Positions 8,556 through 16,405 of a stretch of DNA of 54,020 bases are shown in pieces; within the stretch, counting starts at the first letter, position 1; each line of letters opens with the position of its first letter. The notes beneath the pieces are model-generated. The model had not been told where the DNA came from and did no database searches. It was given only the letters and a program-made list of their open reading frames with translations. The stretch covers positions 1-54,020 of the forward strand of contig CAJUQV010000016.1 of the NCBI GenBank assembly GCA_910588335.1, given 5' to 3'. The translations under genes and the position numbers were made by a program. This DNA comes from an uncultured Ruminiclostridium sp. (GTDB lineage: Bacteria > Bacillota > Clostridia > Oscillospirales > Ruminococcaceae).

Positions 8556-8603
8556 ATGCGGGAGCTCTTAAAAAATAAGCATAATCTTACTTGTCCGCCT
8601 TAG
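8556..8603 (+). CDS. Micro-ORF 2, 15-residue peptide
   Basis: AAAGGAG (8543-8549) is 6 bases before an ATG opening MRELLKNKHNLTCPP, then TAG. It is a paralogue of micro-ORF 1: the DNA GGAGCTCTTAAAAA after the start and GTCCGCCTT before the stop are kept, while the middle differs completely. Conservation of both ends with a variable core is what a processed peptide or an arrest peptide would show. It is followed within 15 bases by a string of hairpin repeats that may end the transcript. Confidence 0.6.
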   Translation: MRELLKNKHNLTCPP

Positions 8604-8616
8604 CAAATGGGACTTT

Positions 8617-8650
8617 ATACTAATCCCTTTTAAAACTGTTGGATTAGTAA
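8617..8650. repeat. Solo hairpin module (CTAATCC...GGATTAG)
   Basis: ATACTAATCC...GTTGGATTAGTA. This is the second-arm module of bipartite copies E and F occurring alone, just after micro-ORF 2, where it could also act as a transcript-end hairpin. Confidence 0.7.
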
Positions 8651-8657
8651 TAAAATT

Positions 8658-8771
8658 ATACTAATAACCATTTTGACACAGGATAAAATCATAGTCAAAA
8701 TGGTTATTACACCCGAAACACTGTTAACCAATTAAAAACCATTTTTCCAATTTTTAATTGGTTAACAGTAT
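8658..8771. repeat. Bipartite hairpin repeat, copy B
   Basis: ATAC, hairpin TAATAACCATTTTGAC...GTCAAAATGGTTATTA, linker CACCCGAAACACT, hairpin GTTAACCAATTAAAAA...TTTTTAATTGGTTAAC, AGTAT. Nearly identical to copy C 290 bases away in the same orientation. Confidence 0.9.
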
Positions 8772-8944
8772 TACTTATCCGTAAAAATATGTAAAATAAG
8801 TCTTTGACGCTTGCAGACCGACCCGATTATTCCTTTCGGAACCCCTTATGCTTTCGGCGGAAACGTTGGATAGCCGATGAGGTCGCTCTTTGAAAATTGA
8901 GTAAAGAGATAGTGGCTTTGAAATGTAACGCTAATCTTTGGTTA
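8772..8944. other. Intergenic spacer without recognisable gene
   Basis: Between repeat copies B and C. It carries no open frame with a ribosome binding site. It ends with CTAATCTTTGGTTAAT, the same sequence that flanks both family-1 MITE copies. Confidence 0.5.
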
Positions 8945-9059
8945 ATACTAATAACCATTTTGACACAAGATAAAATCATAGTCAAAATGGTTATTACACC
9001 CGAAGCACTGTTAACCAATTAAAAACCGTTTTTTCCATTTTTTAATTGGTTAACAGTAT
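8945..9059. repeat. Bipartite hairpin repeat, copy C
   Basis: Same modules as copy B with linker CACCCGAAGCACT and ends ATAC / AGTAT. Directly followed by GGTATAGACAAATAATGTGGATGATC, the interior of the CTAATCTTTG hairpin repeat, so repeats are nested or concatenated here. Confidence 0.9.
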
Positions 9060-9143
9060 AAGGTATAGACAAATAATGTGGATGATCAAAGAATAGTAAT
9101 TAAAGATTGGAAAAAATTCCCAAAAAATAAAAAACAGCGCTTC

Positions 9144-9222
9144 ATACCAATACATTTTTAAATATTCACAGTTTAAAAATGTATTGCACCCGAAACACTG
9201 ATCTAAATTTTAAACTTAGTAT
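9144..9222. repeat. Bipartite hairpin repeat, copy D
   Basis: ATAC, hairpin CAATACATTTTTAAA...TTTAAAAATGTATTG, linker CACCCGAAACACT, a short second hairpin CTAAATTTTAAACTTAG, AGTAT. The first module differs in sequence from all other copies while the linker is perfect. The bases from 9223 to 9260 (ATTCGGCTAAAGCACTGTAT) look like a decayed further linker. Confidence 0.75.
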
Positions 9223-9300
9223 CGATTCGGCTAAAGCACTGTATTTCCCTTTTATGCTAATTCTTTTCCAAAACCTCTAACCAACCAATCCCCCGAAAAA

Positions 9301-10695
9301 TTATTCCCCTTTCGACTCTTCGCCCTTCCTCTTCCTCTCATACAGATCAATCCCCTTAAACACCTGCTGCAAATTGGATACCCCCATAATATTTATCCTG
9401 TACCTTTTCTCCCTGTCCAACCCCTGAAGCGCCGCTTTAGGCACAATGCACCCCTTGAACCCAAGCCTTTCACCTTCCCTTATCCTTTCTTCCACATGAG
9501 AAGCGCTCCTTATCTCTCCCCCCAATCCTATCTCGCCCAACACAAACAGATCTTCCGGAAGCGGTCTGTCGCACAGACCCGAATAAAGCGCGGCGGCTAC
9601 CGCCAAGTCGGCGGCGGGTTCGTCTATCCTTAAGCCGCCGATAATATTTATGTAAACATCAAACATTCCGAAAAGATATCCCGTCCTCTTTTCGAGAACC
9701 GCTAAAATCAGACAAAGCCTGTTATAATCGAATCCGTTCGCCACCCTCCTCGGCGTTGCGAACCCCGTTTTGCACACCAGCGCCTGAACCTCCGCCATAA
9801 TAGGCCGCGACCCCTCCATGGTGCACAGTATACTTATTCCGCTTACGTTTACCGGTCTCCCCGAAAGCAGCATTGCGGAAGGATTCGGAACCTCTTCAAG
9901 ACCTCTGTCCGACATTTGGAAAACGCCTATCTCGTTGGTGGAGCCGAAACGGTTCTTTTCCGCCCTTAATATGCGGTAGGAAAGCTGTTTGTCTCCCTCA
10001 AAGTAAAGAACCGTGTCCACAATATGCTCCAGCACTTTAGGCCCCGCTATCCCCCCGTCCTTGTTCACATGACCTACTATGAAAATCGGAATCTCCTCGT
10101 TTTTTGCCAGTCTCATAAAGGCGTTTGTGCATTCCCTTACCTGTACGAGACTCCCCGCCGCCGAGGAAATGGTGTCGAGCTGAACCGTCTGTATCGAGTC
10201 CACGATAACGATATCCGGCTTATGCTGTTTTATGGCGGTTATTATGGCGGAGCAGTCCGTGTCGGCTATAAGGCTCAGGTTTTCCGTCTCCACCTTAAGC
10301 CGTTCCGCTCTCAGCTTTATCTGCCTTCTGCTTTCCTCTCCGGATACGTACAGCACATCGCGCTCCCGTCCCAGATAATCGCATATCTGCAAGAGCAGAG
10401 TGGATTTCCCTATGCCGGGATCGCCGCTTAAAAGTACCAGCGACCCTTTTACAAGTCCGCCTCCCAAAACTCGGTTAAGCTCCTCCGACCCCGTGTCGTA
10501 TCTAATGTCTTCGTCATAGCTTATTTCCGATAATTTGGAGCACTTTGCCGTGCGTGAGGAGGAAATTCCCGTTCCTTTTTCCTCCACCGCCTCCTCCAGA
10601 GTGTTCCACGCTCCGCAGGAGCTGCATTTTCCCAGCCATTTGGGAAATTCCTGTCCGCACTCACTGCATATATAGTATGTCCGCTGCTTCGCCAT
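9301..10695 (-). CDS. radA: DNA repair protein RadA (Sms)
   Basis: A RecA-like ATPase of 464 residues that promotes branch migration in recombinational repair. The N-terminal zinc finger has Cys 10, 13, 24 and 27. Walker A is GDPGIGKST (91-99), the RadA-specific KNRFG motif is present (EKNRFGSTNEIG), and the C-terminal Lon-like domain follows (GGLRIDEPAADLAVAAAL). GGGAG sits 5 bases before the ATG. Its first 35 bases overlap the 3' end of cwlD, so the two genes are co-transcribed and probably coupled. Confidence 0.97.
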   Translation of the reverse strand: MAKQRTYYICSECGQEFPKWLGKCSSCGAWNTLEEAVEEKGTGISSSRTAKCSKLSEISYDEDIRYDTGSEELNRVLGGGLVKGSLVLLSGDPGIGKSTLLLQICDYLGRERDVLYVSGEESRRQIKLRAERLKVETENLSLIADTDCSAIITAIKQHKPDIVIVDSIQTVQLDTISSAAGSLVQVRECTNAFMRLAKNEEIPIFIVGHVNKDGGIAGPKVLEHIVDTVLYFEGDKQLSYRILRAEKNRFGSTNEIGVFQMSDRGLEEVPNPSAMLLSGRPVNVSGISILCTMEGSRPIMAEVQALVCKTGFATPRRVANGFDYNRLCLILAVLEKRTGYLFGMFDVYINIIGGLRIDEPAADLAVAAALYSGLCDRPLPEDLFVLGEIGLGGEIRSASHVEERIREGERLGFKGCIVPKAALQGLDREKRYRINIMGVSNLQQVFKGIDLYERKRKGEESKGE

Positions 10696-11431
10696 TTTCT
10701 TCTCCCGTATTTTGAACGTCCGAGGACTCCGCGCCTTTGTAAAAGCTTGTTATCCCCTTGTAAATAGTAAATGCCACCTTTTTCTGGTATTCGCTGTCCG
10801 ACAGATTCGCCGCGTCCTCCGCGTTTGACAAAAATCCGCATTCGATAAGCAAAGCGGGCTGCTCCGTGTTTTTGAACAGGTACAGGCCGTTGTCAATAAG
10901 CTTTATCTCTCTGTCGTTGTTGGGCTGAAGCTCGCGGAAGCACTGCTGCATCGTCTGCGCCAGCTTGAAGTTGGAAGGATTGTTGGTTGTATAAAACATC
11001 TGCGCGCCGAAATACTGCGGCTCGGTGTACTGATTCTGATGTATAGAGATAAAGAGCGCGTCGGGGTGCGATTGTATTATCTTAAGACGGTTCTCCATAT
11101 CGCTTACCTTCTGATTGCGAAGACCTTCTATTCCGTTATCGTGAATGGATACGTCCTCCGTCCTTGTCATAATCACGTTAAAGCCGCTAAGCTCCAGAAG
11201 CTTCTGCAAATCCGTAGCGATAGCCAAATTGATATCTTTTTCAACGCAGCCGTTTACCCCAACGCAGCCCCCGTCCGCTCCCCCGTGACCGCTGTCGATT
11301 ATCACCGTACGGTTTCCTTCGGAAATCGAATCGGAAATAACCGGAACCGAAGCGTTTCGGAACGAAACCGCGGCGGCTATTACGATAAAGCAGGCAAGAA
11401 AAATAAGTGTATGAGGAATCTTTGTTTTCAT
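10661..11431 (-). CDS. cwlD: N-acetylmuramoyl-L-alanine amidase, CwlD-like
   Basis: A 256-residue Amidase_3 enzyme. The start at 11431 (MKTKIPHTLI) is chosen because AAAGGA lies 8 bases before it; the ATG at 11482 has none. One N-terminal membrane helix or signal (LIFLACFIVIAAAV) exports the catalytic domain. Zinc ligands and catalytic residues are visible: His in IIDSGHGG, Glu in GCVEKDINLA, His in SIHQNQY and Glu in LIECGFLSN. In endospore formers CwlD removes peptides from cortex muramic acid to allow muramic delta-lactam formation, needed for germination. Length and the single domain fit CwlD rather than a vegetative autolysin. Confidence 0.88.
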   Translation of the reverse strand: MKTKIPHTLIFLACFIVIAAAVSFRNASVPVISDSISEGNRTVIIDSGHGGADGGCVGVNGCVEKDINLAIATDLQKLLELSGFNVIMTRTEDVSIHDNGIEGLRNQKVSDMENRLKIIQSHPDALFISIHQNQYTEPQYFGAQMFYTTNNPSNFKLAQTMQQCFRELQPNNDREIKLIDNGLYLFKNTEQPALLIECGFLSNAEDAANLSDSEYQKKVAFTIYKGITSFYKGAESSDVQNTGEENGEAADILYMQ

Positions 11432-11507
11432 AGTGTCTTTCCTTTCGTCAAGTGTTGTCCTTGTTGAAAGACTATGAAACAAGCATTGTTTTTAGAACGA
11501 AAAGCGC

Positions 11508-12062
11508 TTATTTTTTCTTTTCGTACATTATCTTTTCGGAGTTAAAGCTGTCCTTATATCCGGCGTTAAAGCCCAAGTGCGCCGCCAAAGGAATAAGAAT
11601 ATAACATCCCATAAATACGAATGTAAAATAAGGCGGAAGCAAACTTATTTCGGAATAATTGACTCCCATTGTAAGCGCCAAAGGATAAATCATTCCGCAG
11701 ATCATGCGGTACGGTATGAGAAATCCGTCAAAAAGACCCAGAAGCGCGTCAAAAAACAGTATCAGCGACGGTATGCACATTATCGCGAACATTATAACCC
11801 CGATAAGCGCCCATCTGCCTTTTATCGGCGAGTCAACCCGATGATTTTTGACCATAAGGCGTTCCCTTTGCCCGTCCTTAAACGCGGCGGTGAACACAAG
11901 GGAATAAAAAACAAAAAGCGTCAGTGCGAAAAGTATTACCGTAACAAAGGTCACGTCGGCGAACATGGACAAAGCCACTGTCATAACGGTGCCCATAAAG
12001 TTACCCAATATCATATAGCCAACGCCGGTAATCAAAAGCTTCCAAAACGGTTTTCTCTGCAT
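11508..12062 (-). CDS. Polytopic membrane protein of unknown function
   Basis: A 184-residue protein with about five hydrophobic segments (residues 9-32, 38-60, 86-112, 120-134, 143-165). No catalytic or transport motif is recognised. It lies 76 bases upstream of cwlD on the same strand and divergent from the 12132 gene, so it may be part of the cwlD-radA transcript. Confidence 0.75.
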   Translation of the reverse strand: MQRKPFWKLLITGVGYMILGNFMGTVMTVALSMFADVTFVTVILFALTLFVFYSLVFTAAFKDGQRERLMVKNHRVDSPIKGRWALIGVIMFAIMCIPSLILFFDALLGLFDGFLIPYRMICGMIYPLALTMGVNYSEISLLPPYFTFVFMGCYILIPLAAHLGFNAGYKDSFNSEKIMYEKKK

Positions 12063-12131
12063 AAATTAAATCCTTTCGGCAATAATATAATCAAGAGCGA
12101 ATCCCAACATCAGGAAAGGAACGATAATAAA

Positions 12132-12566
12132 ATGTCAAAAAATGAAGATCTCGAAATATTGAACTGTATCTATAAAAACAGCAAAATGGCGGCGGACTGT
12201 ATCGACAGCGTACAGGACAAGTGCGAAAGTCAGGAGCTGTGCGACTATATCGGAAAACAGCGCACTCATTACAACAATAGCTGCGATAAGGTGGCAAGCC
12301 GGATTCGCGAACTCGGCGGCATTCCCGCCGAACCGCCTAAGTATACCCAAATGATGGCGGAAATCGGAATAGATATGAAAACGGTAGCGGACCGCTCCCA
12401 AAACAAGATTGCGAAGATCATGTACGACGGTACCAATATGGGAATTGTGGACATTGCCGAAACGGTAAACCACGCTTCTGGCGCAGACGAAAAAACTATA
12501 TCGGAGGCAAAGCAGCTTTTGTCGGCGGAAGAACGCTATGCCGACGGGCTGAAAAGATTTTTATGA
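12132..12566 (+). CDS. Four-helix-bundle protein, DUF2383-like
   Basis: A 144-residue soluble protein. The ATG at 12132 follows AGGAAAGGA, and the long open frame upstream (from 11577) is only the shadow of the divergent gene. The sequence is all helical and carries RIRELGGIPAEPP, similar to the ELGG-P turn of the DUF2383/PA2169 ferritin-like four-helix family. No iron-ligand Glu/His pattern is obvious. Its stop overlaps the start of the next small gene (ATGA), so the two are translationally coupled. Family assignment is tentative. Confidence 0.65.
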   Translation: MSKNEDLEILNCIYKNSKMAADCIDSVQDKCESQELCDYIGKQRTHYNNSCDKVASRIRELGGIPAEPPKYTQMMAEIGIDMKTVADRSQNKIAKIMYDGTNMGIVDIAETVNHASGADEKTISEAKQLLSAEERYADGLKRFL

Positions 12567-12772
12567 TAAACGAAACGGAAAAAAACAAAGCAAAAAAAGA
12601 ATGTGTAAATCGGGGCAACGACAGCAATGTTTATCCTCAAAAAACCAAGGAACCCCAATATTTAACCTATATTGCCGTTGACAACAAGACAACCGAAAAC
12701 GGCTGCGTTATCAACAAAGCGGATATAAACGCGGAAATATGCCGCAAAGAGACCGACGCCAATAAAAAATAA
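12563..12772 (+). CDS. Small hydrophilic protein, unknown
   Basis: A 69-residue Lys/Asn/Glu-rich protein whose ATG overlaps the stop of the DUF2383-like gene by four bases. No family recognised and no membrane segment. A bidirectional terminator follows directly. Coupling to the upstream gene is the main support for its being real. Confidence 0.5.
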   Translation: MINETEKNKAKKECVNRGNDSNVYPQKTKEPQYLTYIAVDNKTTENGCVINKADINAEICRKETDANKK

Positions 12773-12775
12773 GTC

Positions 12776-12809
12776 AAAAAATTACCGGAATTATTTTCGG
12801 TAATTTTTT
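12776..12809. terminator. Bidirectional terminator
   Basis: AAAAATTACCG (12776-12786) pairs with CGGTAATTTTT (12798-12808). A- and T-tracts on both sides serve the two convergent genes. Confidence 0.85.
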
Positions 12810-12817
12810 GTGCGCTC

Positions 12818-13609
12818 TCACGGGTTTACATCGGGCGTATTTATCTTATTATCGCCCACAATATTGTCAAAAACGACTAAAGCCCTTCTGTGGCATTCCT
12901 CGGTTTTTTCGTCCTGTTTTGCGTAGCCGCTGAATTCGTTGCTTCTGATAACCATATACAGATCGTCGGGACAGCTTTCCGCATATCGTGCCGCCTCCGC
13001 AAATGCGCTGCCCTTTATTTTGTAATAATATTTATCCACAATCTGAGGATCATCGGGGTACATGACGGAGAGATCCTCAAATCCCCTGCTCTTTTCCTGA
13101 TCTCCCAAAACCGTTTCAAGCTGCGCCTTGTCTCCGAGAAAAATCTGAGCCGTTGCGAGACCTATTTCGGAAAACAGCTTTGTTTGGTTAATGTTGTAAT
13201 AAGTTCCGTCCTGCTGCGGACTCACATCAATGTAGTAGGTATCCGTGTGAACGTTTCCGTTATTGTCAAAATCCTCCGTATACTGTTCAAAAGCCAGTTC
13301 TATATCATGGGTTTTATAATAAAGGTCGCCGGAAATAACTTTGTCGCCGGAGAAAACCAGAACCCTTATATCGGCCTTTTCCTTTGAAACGGTTGAGTAT
13401 ACCAACACCGCCGCCACAGCCGTAAAAAACAGCACCAAAACAAACTGCCATTTATAAAGATAAAAAAAGTTGGCAATTTTATTTTTGAAGCCCTTAACCT
13501 CATAATGTTTTTTATCCGCCGCCGCGTTCTCTTCCTTTATGGTTTCGCTTTCCGTGATAATTCCCTGCTTCAGTTTAAGAAGCTCTCGCTTATCATCATT
13601 GTATGACAT
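12818..13609 (-). CDS. Single-pass membrane protein, unknown
   Basis: A 263-residue protein: a charged cytoplasmic N-terminus (about 1-52), one transmembrane helix (WQFVLVLFFTAVAAVLVYSTV, about 54-74), then an extracytoplasmic alpha/beta-like domain. This topology with an external domain containing repeated Asp/Tyr-rich segments is common in clostridial conserved proteins of unknown role. GAAAGGAATC is upstream of the ATG and a promoter is at 13643-13671. Monocistronic, with a terminator after it. Confidence 0.75.
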   Translation of the reverse strand: MSYNDDKRELLKLKQGIITESETIKEENAAADKKHYEVKGFKNKIANFFYLYKWQFVLVLFFTAVAAVLVYSTVSKEKADIRVLVFSGDKVISGDLYYKTHDIELAFEQYTEDFDNNGNVHTDTYYIDVSPQQDGTYYNINQTKLFSEIGLATAQIFLGDKAQLETVLGDQEKSRGFEDLSVMYPDDPQIVDKYYYKIKGSAFAEAARYAESCPDDLYMVIRSNEFSGYAKQDEKTEECHRRALVVFDNIVGDNKINTPDVNP

Positions 13610-13642
13610 TTAAAAGATTCCTTTCAATTATATGATAATTAA

Positions 13643-13671
13643 AGTATAGCATATAATTTGTTTTTTTTCAA
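13643..13671 (-). promoter_or_regulatory. Promoter for the 12818-13609 gene
   Basis: On the minus strand TTGAAA (13666-13671), 17-bp spacer, TATACT (13643-13648), some 34 bases before the start codon. Confidence 0.65.
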
Positions 13672-13684
13672 GTAAAATTAATAC

Positions 13685-13847
13685 TAGGGCTTGTTTGAAA
13701 ATAGAGGCAATGACGGATTTTTGATCCAAAACGGTTAGCTTCAAGGAAAAAACGCAGTCAAACCGCCGTTTGACGAGACTTTTTGATGCAGAAGATGACC
13801 GTTTTTGGGCGAAAAGACGGCGTTTCCGATTTTTCAAACAAGCCATA
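13685..13847. mobile_element. MITE-like element, family 1, copy 2
   Basis: 163 bp, inverted relative to the copy at 907-1070, same 17-bp terminal repeats (one end carries a single change, GCCATA). Both copies are followed by ATCTTTGGTTA. The uninterrupted sequence CTAATCTTTGGTTAAT exists at 8933-8947, so the insertion point can be placed at the TA of that repeat. Confidence 0.85.
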
Positions 13848-13903
13848 ATCTTTGGTTAATAGTGTCAATTAGTATTGCGGAGTCCTGGCGTCATGTACGC
13901 GGC

Positions 13904-13942
13904 AAAAAGATACAAGACCGGTGCAGAGCATCGGTCTTGTAT
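13904..13942 (-). terminator. Terminator of the ior-paaK operon
   Basis: ATACAAGACCG (13910-13920) pairs with CGGTCTTGTAT (13932-13942). On the minus strand the stem is followed by CTTTTTG. Confidence 0.8.
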
Positions 13943-13971
13943 AGAAAATTTCTGTCGGTTTTTGCAAAAGA

Positions 13972-14379
13972 TTACTCAATAATTTTTATTCCTTTGCTCT
14001 TAAGCAGCTTTTCTGTTCCCTCGTTGTCCTTTGTTTTTATGGCAATATCCGCCTCGTCGGGACGAGAGCCCATAAAGGAATAGCTGTATTCGATATCCAC
14101 TTCCCCCGCCTGTAATATCTCGATAACCTTATTCATTTCCCCGGGGTGATCGGGAATAGTGAAACCGGTTATCTTATTTGCGGCGGCGGTAAAGTCGTTT
14201 TCCTTAAGGACGGCTAAAGCTTTTTCCGGTTCTCTTGCTATTATTCTGACAATGCCGAAATCGGTTGTGTCGGCTATGGTGAAGGCTCTTAAGTCAATAT
14301 TGGCTTTCCCGAGAACGTTCATAACGGCAGCGAGTCTTCCGGGTTTGTTTTCCAGAAAAATACTGATTTGTTCAAGCAT
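13972..14379 (-). CDS. Tandem ACT-domain regulatory protein
   Basis: A 135-residue protein made of two ACT domains (about 1-66 and 70-135), each beginning with the beta-strand pattern (ISIFLENKPGRLAAVMNVL; ITGFTIPDHPGEMNKVIEIL). ACT domains bind amino acids and tune metabolic enzymes. It is the last gene of the methyltransferase-iorA-iorB-paaK operon, 14 bases after paaK. This linkage of a stand-alone ACT protein to phenylacetate-CoA ligase and indolepyruvate oxidoreductase is common in anaerobes and suggests feedback by aromatic or branched-chain amino acids. Confidence 0.88.
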   Translation of the reverse strand: MLEQISIFLENKPGRLAAVMNVLGKANIDLRAFTIADTTDFGIVRIIAREPEKALAVLKENDFTAAANKITGFTIPDHPGEMNKVIEILQAGEVDIEYSYSFMGSRPDEADIAIKTKDNEGTEKLLKSKGIKIIE

Positions 14380-14393
14380 ATTTGCGCTCCTTT

Positions 14394-15722
14394 TTATTTC
14401 TTTTCAAATTTGTTTTTGATAAGTCGATTGTCCTGTACTCTGGTGGCTTTTCCCATGGAACGGGCCAAGGATTTGGGTTCGAGAAGGCGGATTGACACGC
14501 CTACGCCTATGGCGCTGTCTATGGCGTGTTTAAGCTTTTTCTTATAGCTTTCAATGTCTCTTACGTTATCACCGAACATATCACCGCGAAGTTCCACCTG
14601 AACCTCAAGGGTATCCAGATTATTGACTCTGTCCACCACGAGGAAGTAGTTGGTTGCCTTGTTGTCAACGCTGAGCAGAGCGGATTCTATCTGAGACGGG
14701 AACACGTTCACTCCGCGTATGATCAGCATATCGTCGGTTCTCCCCTGCGGCTTCAGCATACGGACAAGGGTTCTTCCGCATTCGCACTTATCGTATACCA
14801 ATGTGGCAATGTCCCTTGTTCTGTATCTTATCAGGGGGAAAGCTTCCTTTGTGATGCAGGTGAACACAAGCTCTCCCTGCTGTCCTGCGGGGAGCACCTC
14901 CAAGGTGTCGGGGTCGATTATCTCCGGAATAAAGTGATCCTCGCATATATGCATACCGCTTTGACATTCGCATTCGCTCGCCACCGACGGTCCGCTGATT
15001 TCCGAAAGGCCGTAAATGTCGTAGGCCTTAAGCCCCAAGCCGTCCTCTATTTCGCGGCGCATTTCCTCGGTCCAGGGTTCGGCTCCGAAAAGTCCCGATT
15101 TCAGATGAAGCGTATCCTTTGAGATATCGTTTTCCCTCATAAGTTCAATAAGACTTATGGCGTAAGATGGGGTCATACATACTATTGAGGAGCCGAAGTC
15201 CTGAAACATCTGTATTTGTCTCATACTGTTGCCCGCAGAGGCGGGAATGGTGGTAGCGCCCAATTTTTCGGCGCCGTAGTGCATTCCGAGACCGCCCGTA
15301 AAAAGGCCGTAGCCATAGGAGACGTGAACGAAGTCGTTTTTTGTGCCGCCTACCCTTGCCAAGGCTCTGGCGGCGCACTCGGACCAGATTTCAATGTCGT
15401 TTTGGGTATAGCCTACCACGGTTTGTTTGCCCGTGGTGCCCGACGAAGCGTGAATACGCACCACTTCGCTCAGCGGGGTGGCGAACATTCCGTAAGGGTA
15501 GTTGTTGCGCAGATCCTGCTTTACTGTAAACGGGAGCTTCCGAAGATCCTTTATTGACTTAATGTCTTCGGGCTTTACTCCGGCAGCGTCCATTTTTTCA
15601 CGGTAAGGCTTTACGTTTTCGTAAACCCTCCGTATCTGGCGGCAGAGGCGGTAGCTTTGAAGCAGCTCCATTTCTTCGCGCGGAGCGCATTCGATTTCCG
15701 GCATATAGATTTCGTTGTTCAT
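14394..15722 (-). CDS. paaK: Phenylacetate-CoA ligase
   Basis: A 442-residue adenylate-forming enzyme that makes aryl- or phenylacetyl-CoA from the acid, ATP and CoA. Motifs: phosphate loop HASSGTTGKQTVVGYT (about residue 95), YGLSEISGPSVASEC (about 240), RYRTRDIATL and the C-terminal hinge/lysine region RGVNVFPSQIE. Length is typical of PaaK. In anaerobes this gene beside ior genes acts with indolepyruvate/phenylpyruvate oxidoreductase, which releases aryl-CoA. The ligase conserves the energy as ATP or recycles the acid. Confidence 0.93.
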   Translation of the reverse strand: MNNEIYMPEIECAPREEMELLQSYRLCRQIRRVYENVKPYREKMDAAGVKPEDIKSIKDLRKLPFTVKQDLRNNYPYGMFATPLSEVVRIHASSGTTGKQTVVGYTQNDIEIWSECAARALARVGGTKNDFVHVSYGYGLFTGGLGMHYGAEKLGATTIPASAGNSMRQIQMFQDFGSSIVCMTPSYAISLIELMRENDISKDTLHLKSGLFGAEPWTEEMRREIEDGLGLKAYDIYGLSEISGPSVASECECQSGMHICEDHFIPEIIDPDTLEVLPAGQQGELVFTCITKEAFPLIRYRTRDIATLVYDKCECGRTLVRMLKPQGRTDDMLIIRGVNVFPSQIESALLSVDNKATNYFLVVDRVNNLDTLEVQVELRGDMFGDNVRDIESYKKKLKHAIDSAIGVGVSIRLLEPKSLARSMGKATRVQDNRLIKNKFEKK

Positions 15723-15737
15723 TGGCGTTGTTTCCTT

Positions 15738-16319
15738 TTATCGGTTATTTATTTCACGTGCAATTTTAAAGGCTTTTTTGTTTATATCCAGCGCTTTTTC
15801 GGGAACGCATTTTTCAATGGCTTTCATCCACACATCTTCCCCGAATTCCGTACTCCCCGACAATACTCCCAGCAGCGCCACGTTAACAGCTTTGGCGCTT
15901 CCGGCTTCCTCCGCGATTTTCAGCGCGTCCACCGCCGTAATGTCCGCTCCGGTTTTTTTAAGCTTTTCCGTTATATTTTCGGGATACTCGGCAGCGCCGG
16001 TAATAACCGGCATGGGATTTATCCTTTGTGTATTTAATACCAGTCTTCCCCCTTGTTTGAGATAAGGGAGCCATCTGGCCGCTTCCAGTTCTTCAAAAGA
16101 CAGTATAAGGTCGGCTTCCCCCTTTTCGATAACGGGGGAATAAACCTTGTCGCCGTATTTAACATAGGTTACCACACTGCCGCCTCTCTGGCTCATTCCG
16201 TGAACCTCGCTTACCTTCACGTCATATCCGCCCTCGAGAAGCACCGCACCTATAATGCGGCTGGCAAGCAGCGTGCCCTGACCTCCTACGCCGACTATCA
16301 TAATAGCTCTTGTTTCCAT
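15738..16319 (-). CDS. iorB: Indolepyruvate:ferredoxin oxidoreductase, beta subunit
   Basis: A 193-residue gamma-type pyruvate-ferredoxin-oxidoreductase domain (GVGGQGTLLASRIIG at the N-terminus; YDVKVSEVHGMSQRGGSV). It pairs with the larger TPP- and Fe-S-containing IorA to oxidise aryl pyruvates to aryl-acetyl-CoA with reduction of ferredoxin. The gene is 86 bases after iorA and 15 before paaK on the same transcript. Confidence 0.93.
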   Translation of the reverse strand: METRAIMIVGVGGQGTLLASRIIGAVLLEGGYDVKVSEVHGMSQRGGSVVTYVKYGDKVYSPVIEKGEADLILSFEELEAARWLPYLKQGGRLVLNTQRINPMPVITGAAEYPENITEKLKKTGADITAVDALKIAEEAGSAKAVNVALLGVLSGSTEFGEDVWMKAIEKCVPEKALDINKKAFKIAREINNR

Positions 16320-16405
16320 TTATGTAAATATCCTTTCTTTAGGCAATAACGCACAATGATTATGTGTGGATTGCGCCGTAAGGCGGTCATTGCGCGGTGT
16401 TGCCA

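Noticed and set aside
8658..9222. CRISPR or integron-like array from spaced repeats
   Set aside because: The repeats are self-complementary hairpins with a short constant linker; spacing is irregular and no cas or integrase gene is near.
11577..12131. 185-codon N-terminal extension of the DUF2383-like gene
   Set aside because: Antisense shadow of the minus-strand membrane-protein gene; a good ribosome binding site precedes the ATG at 12132.
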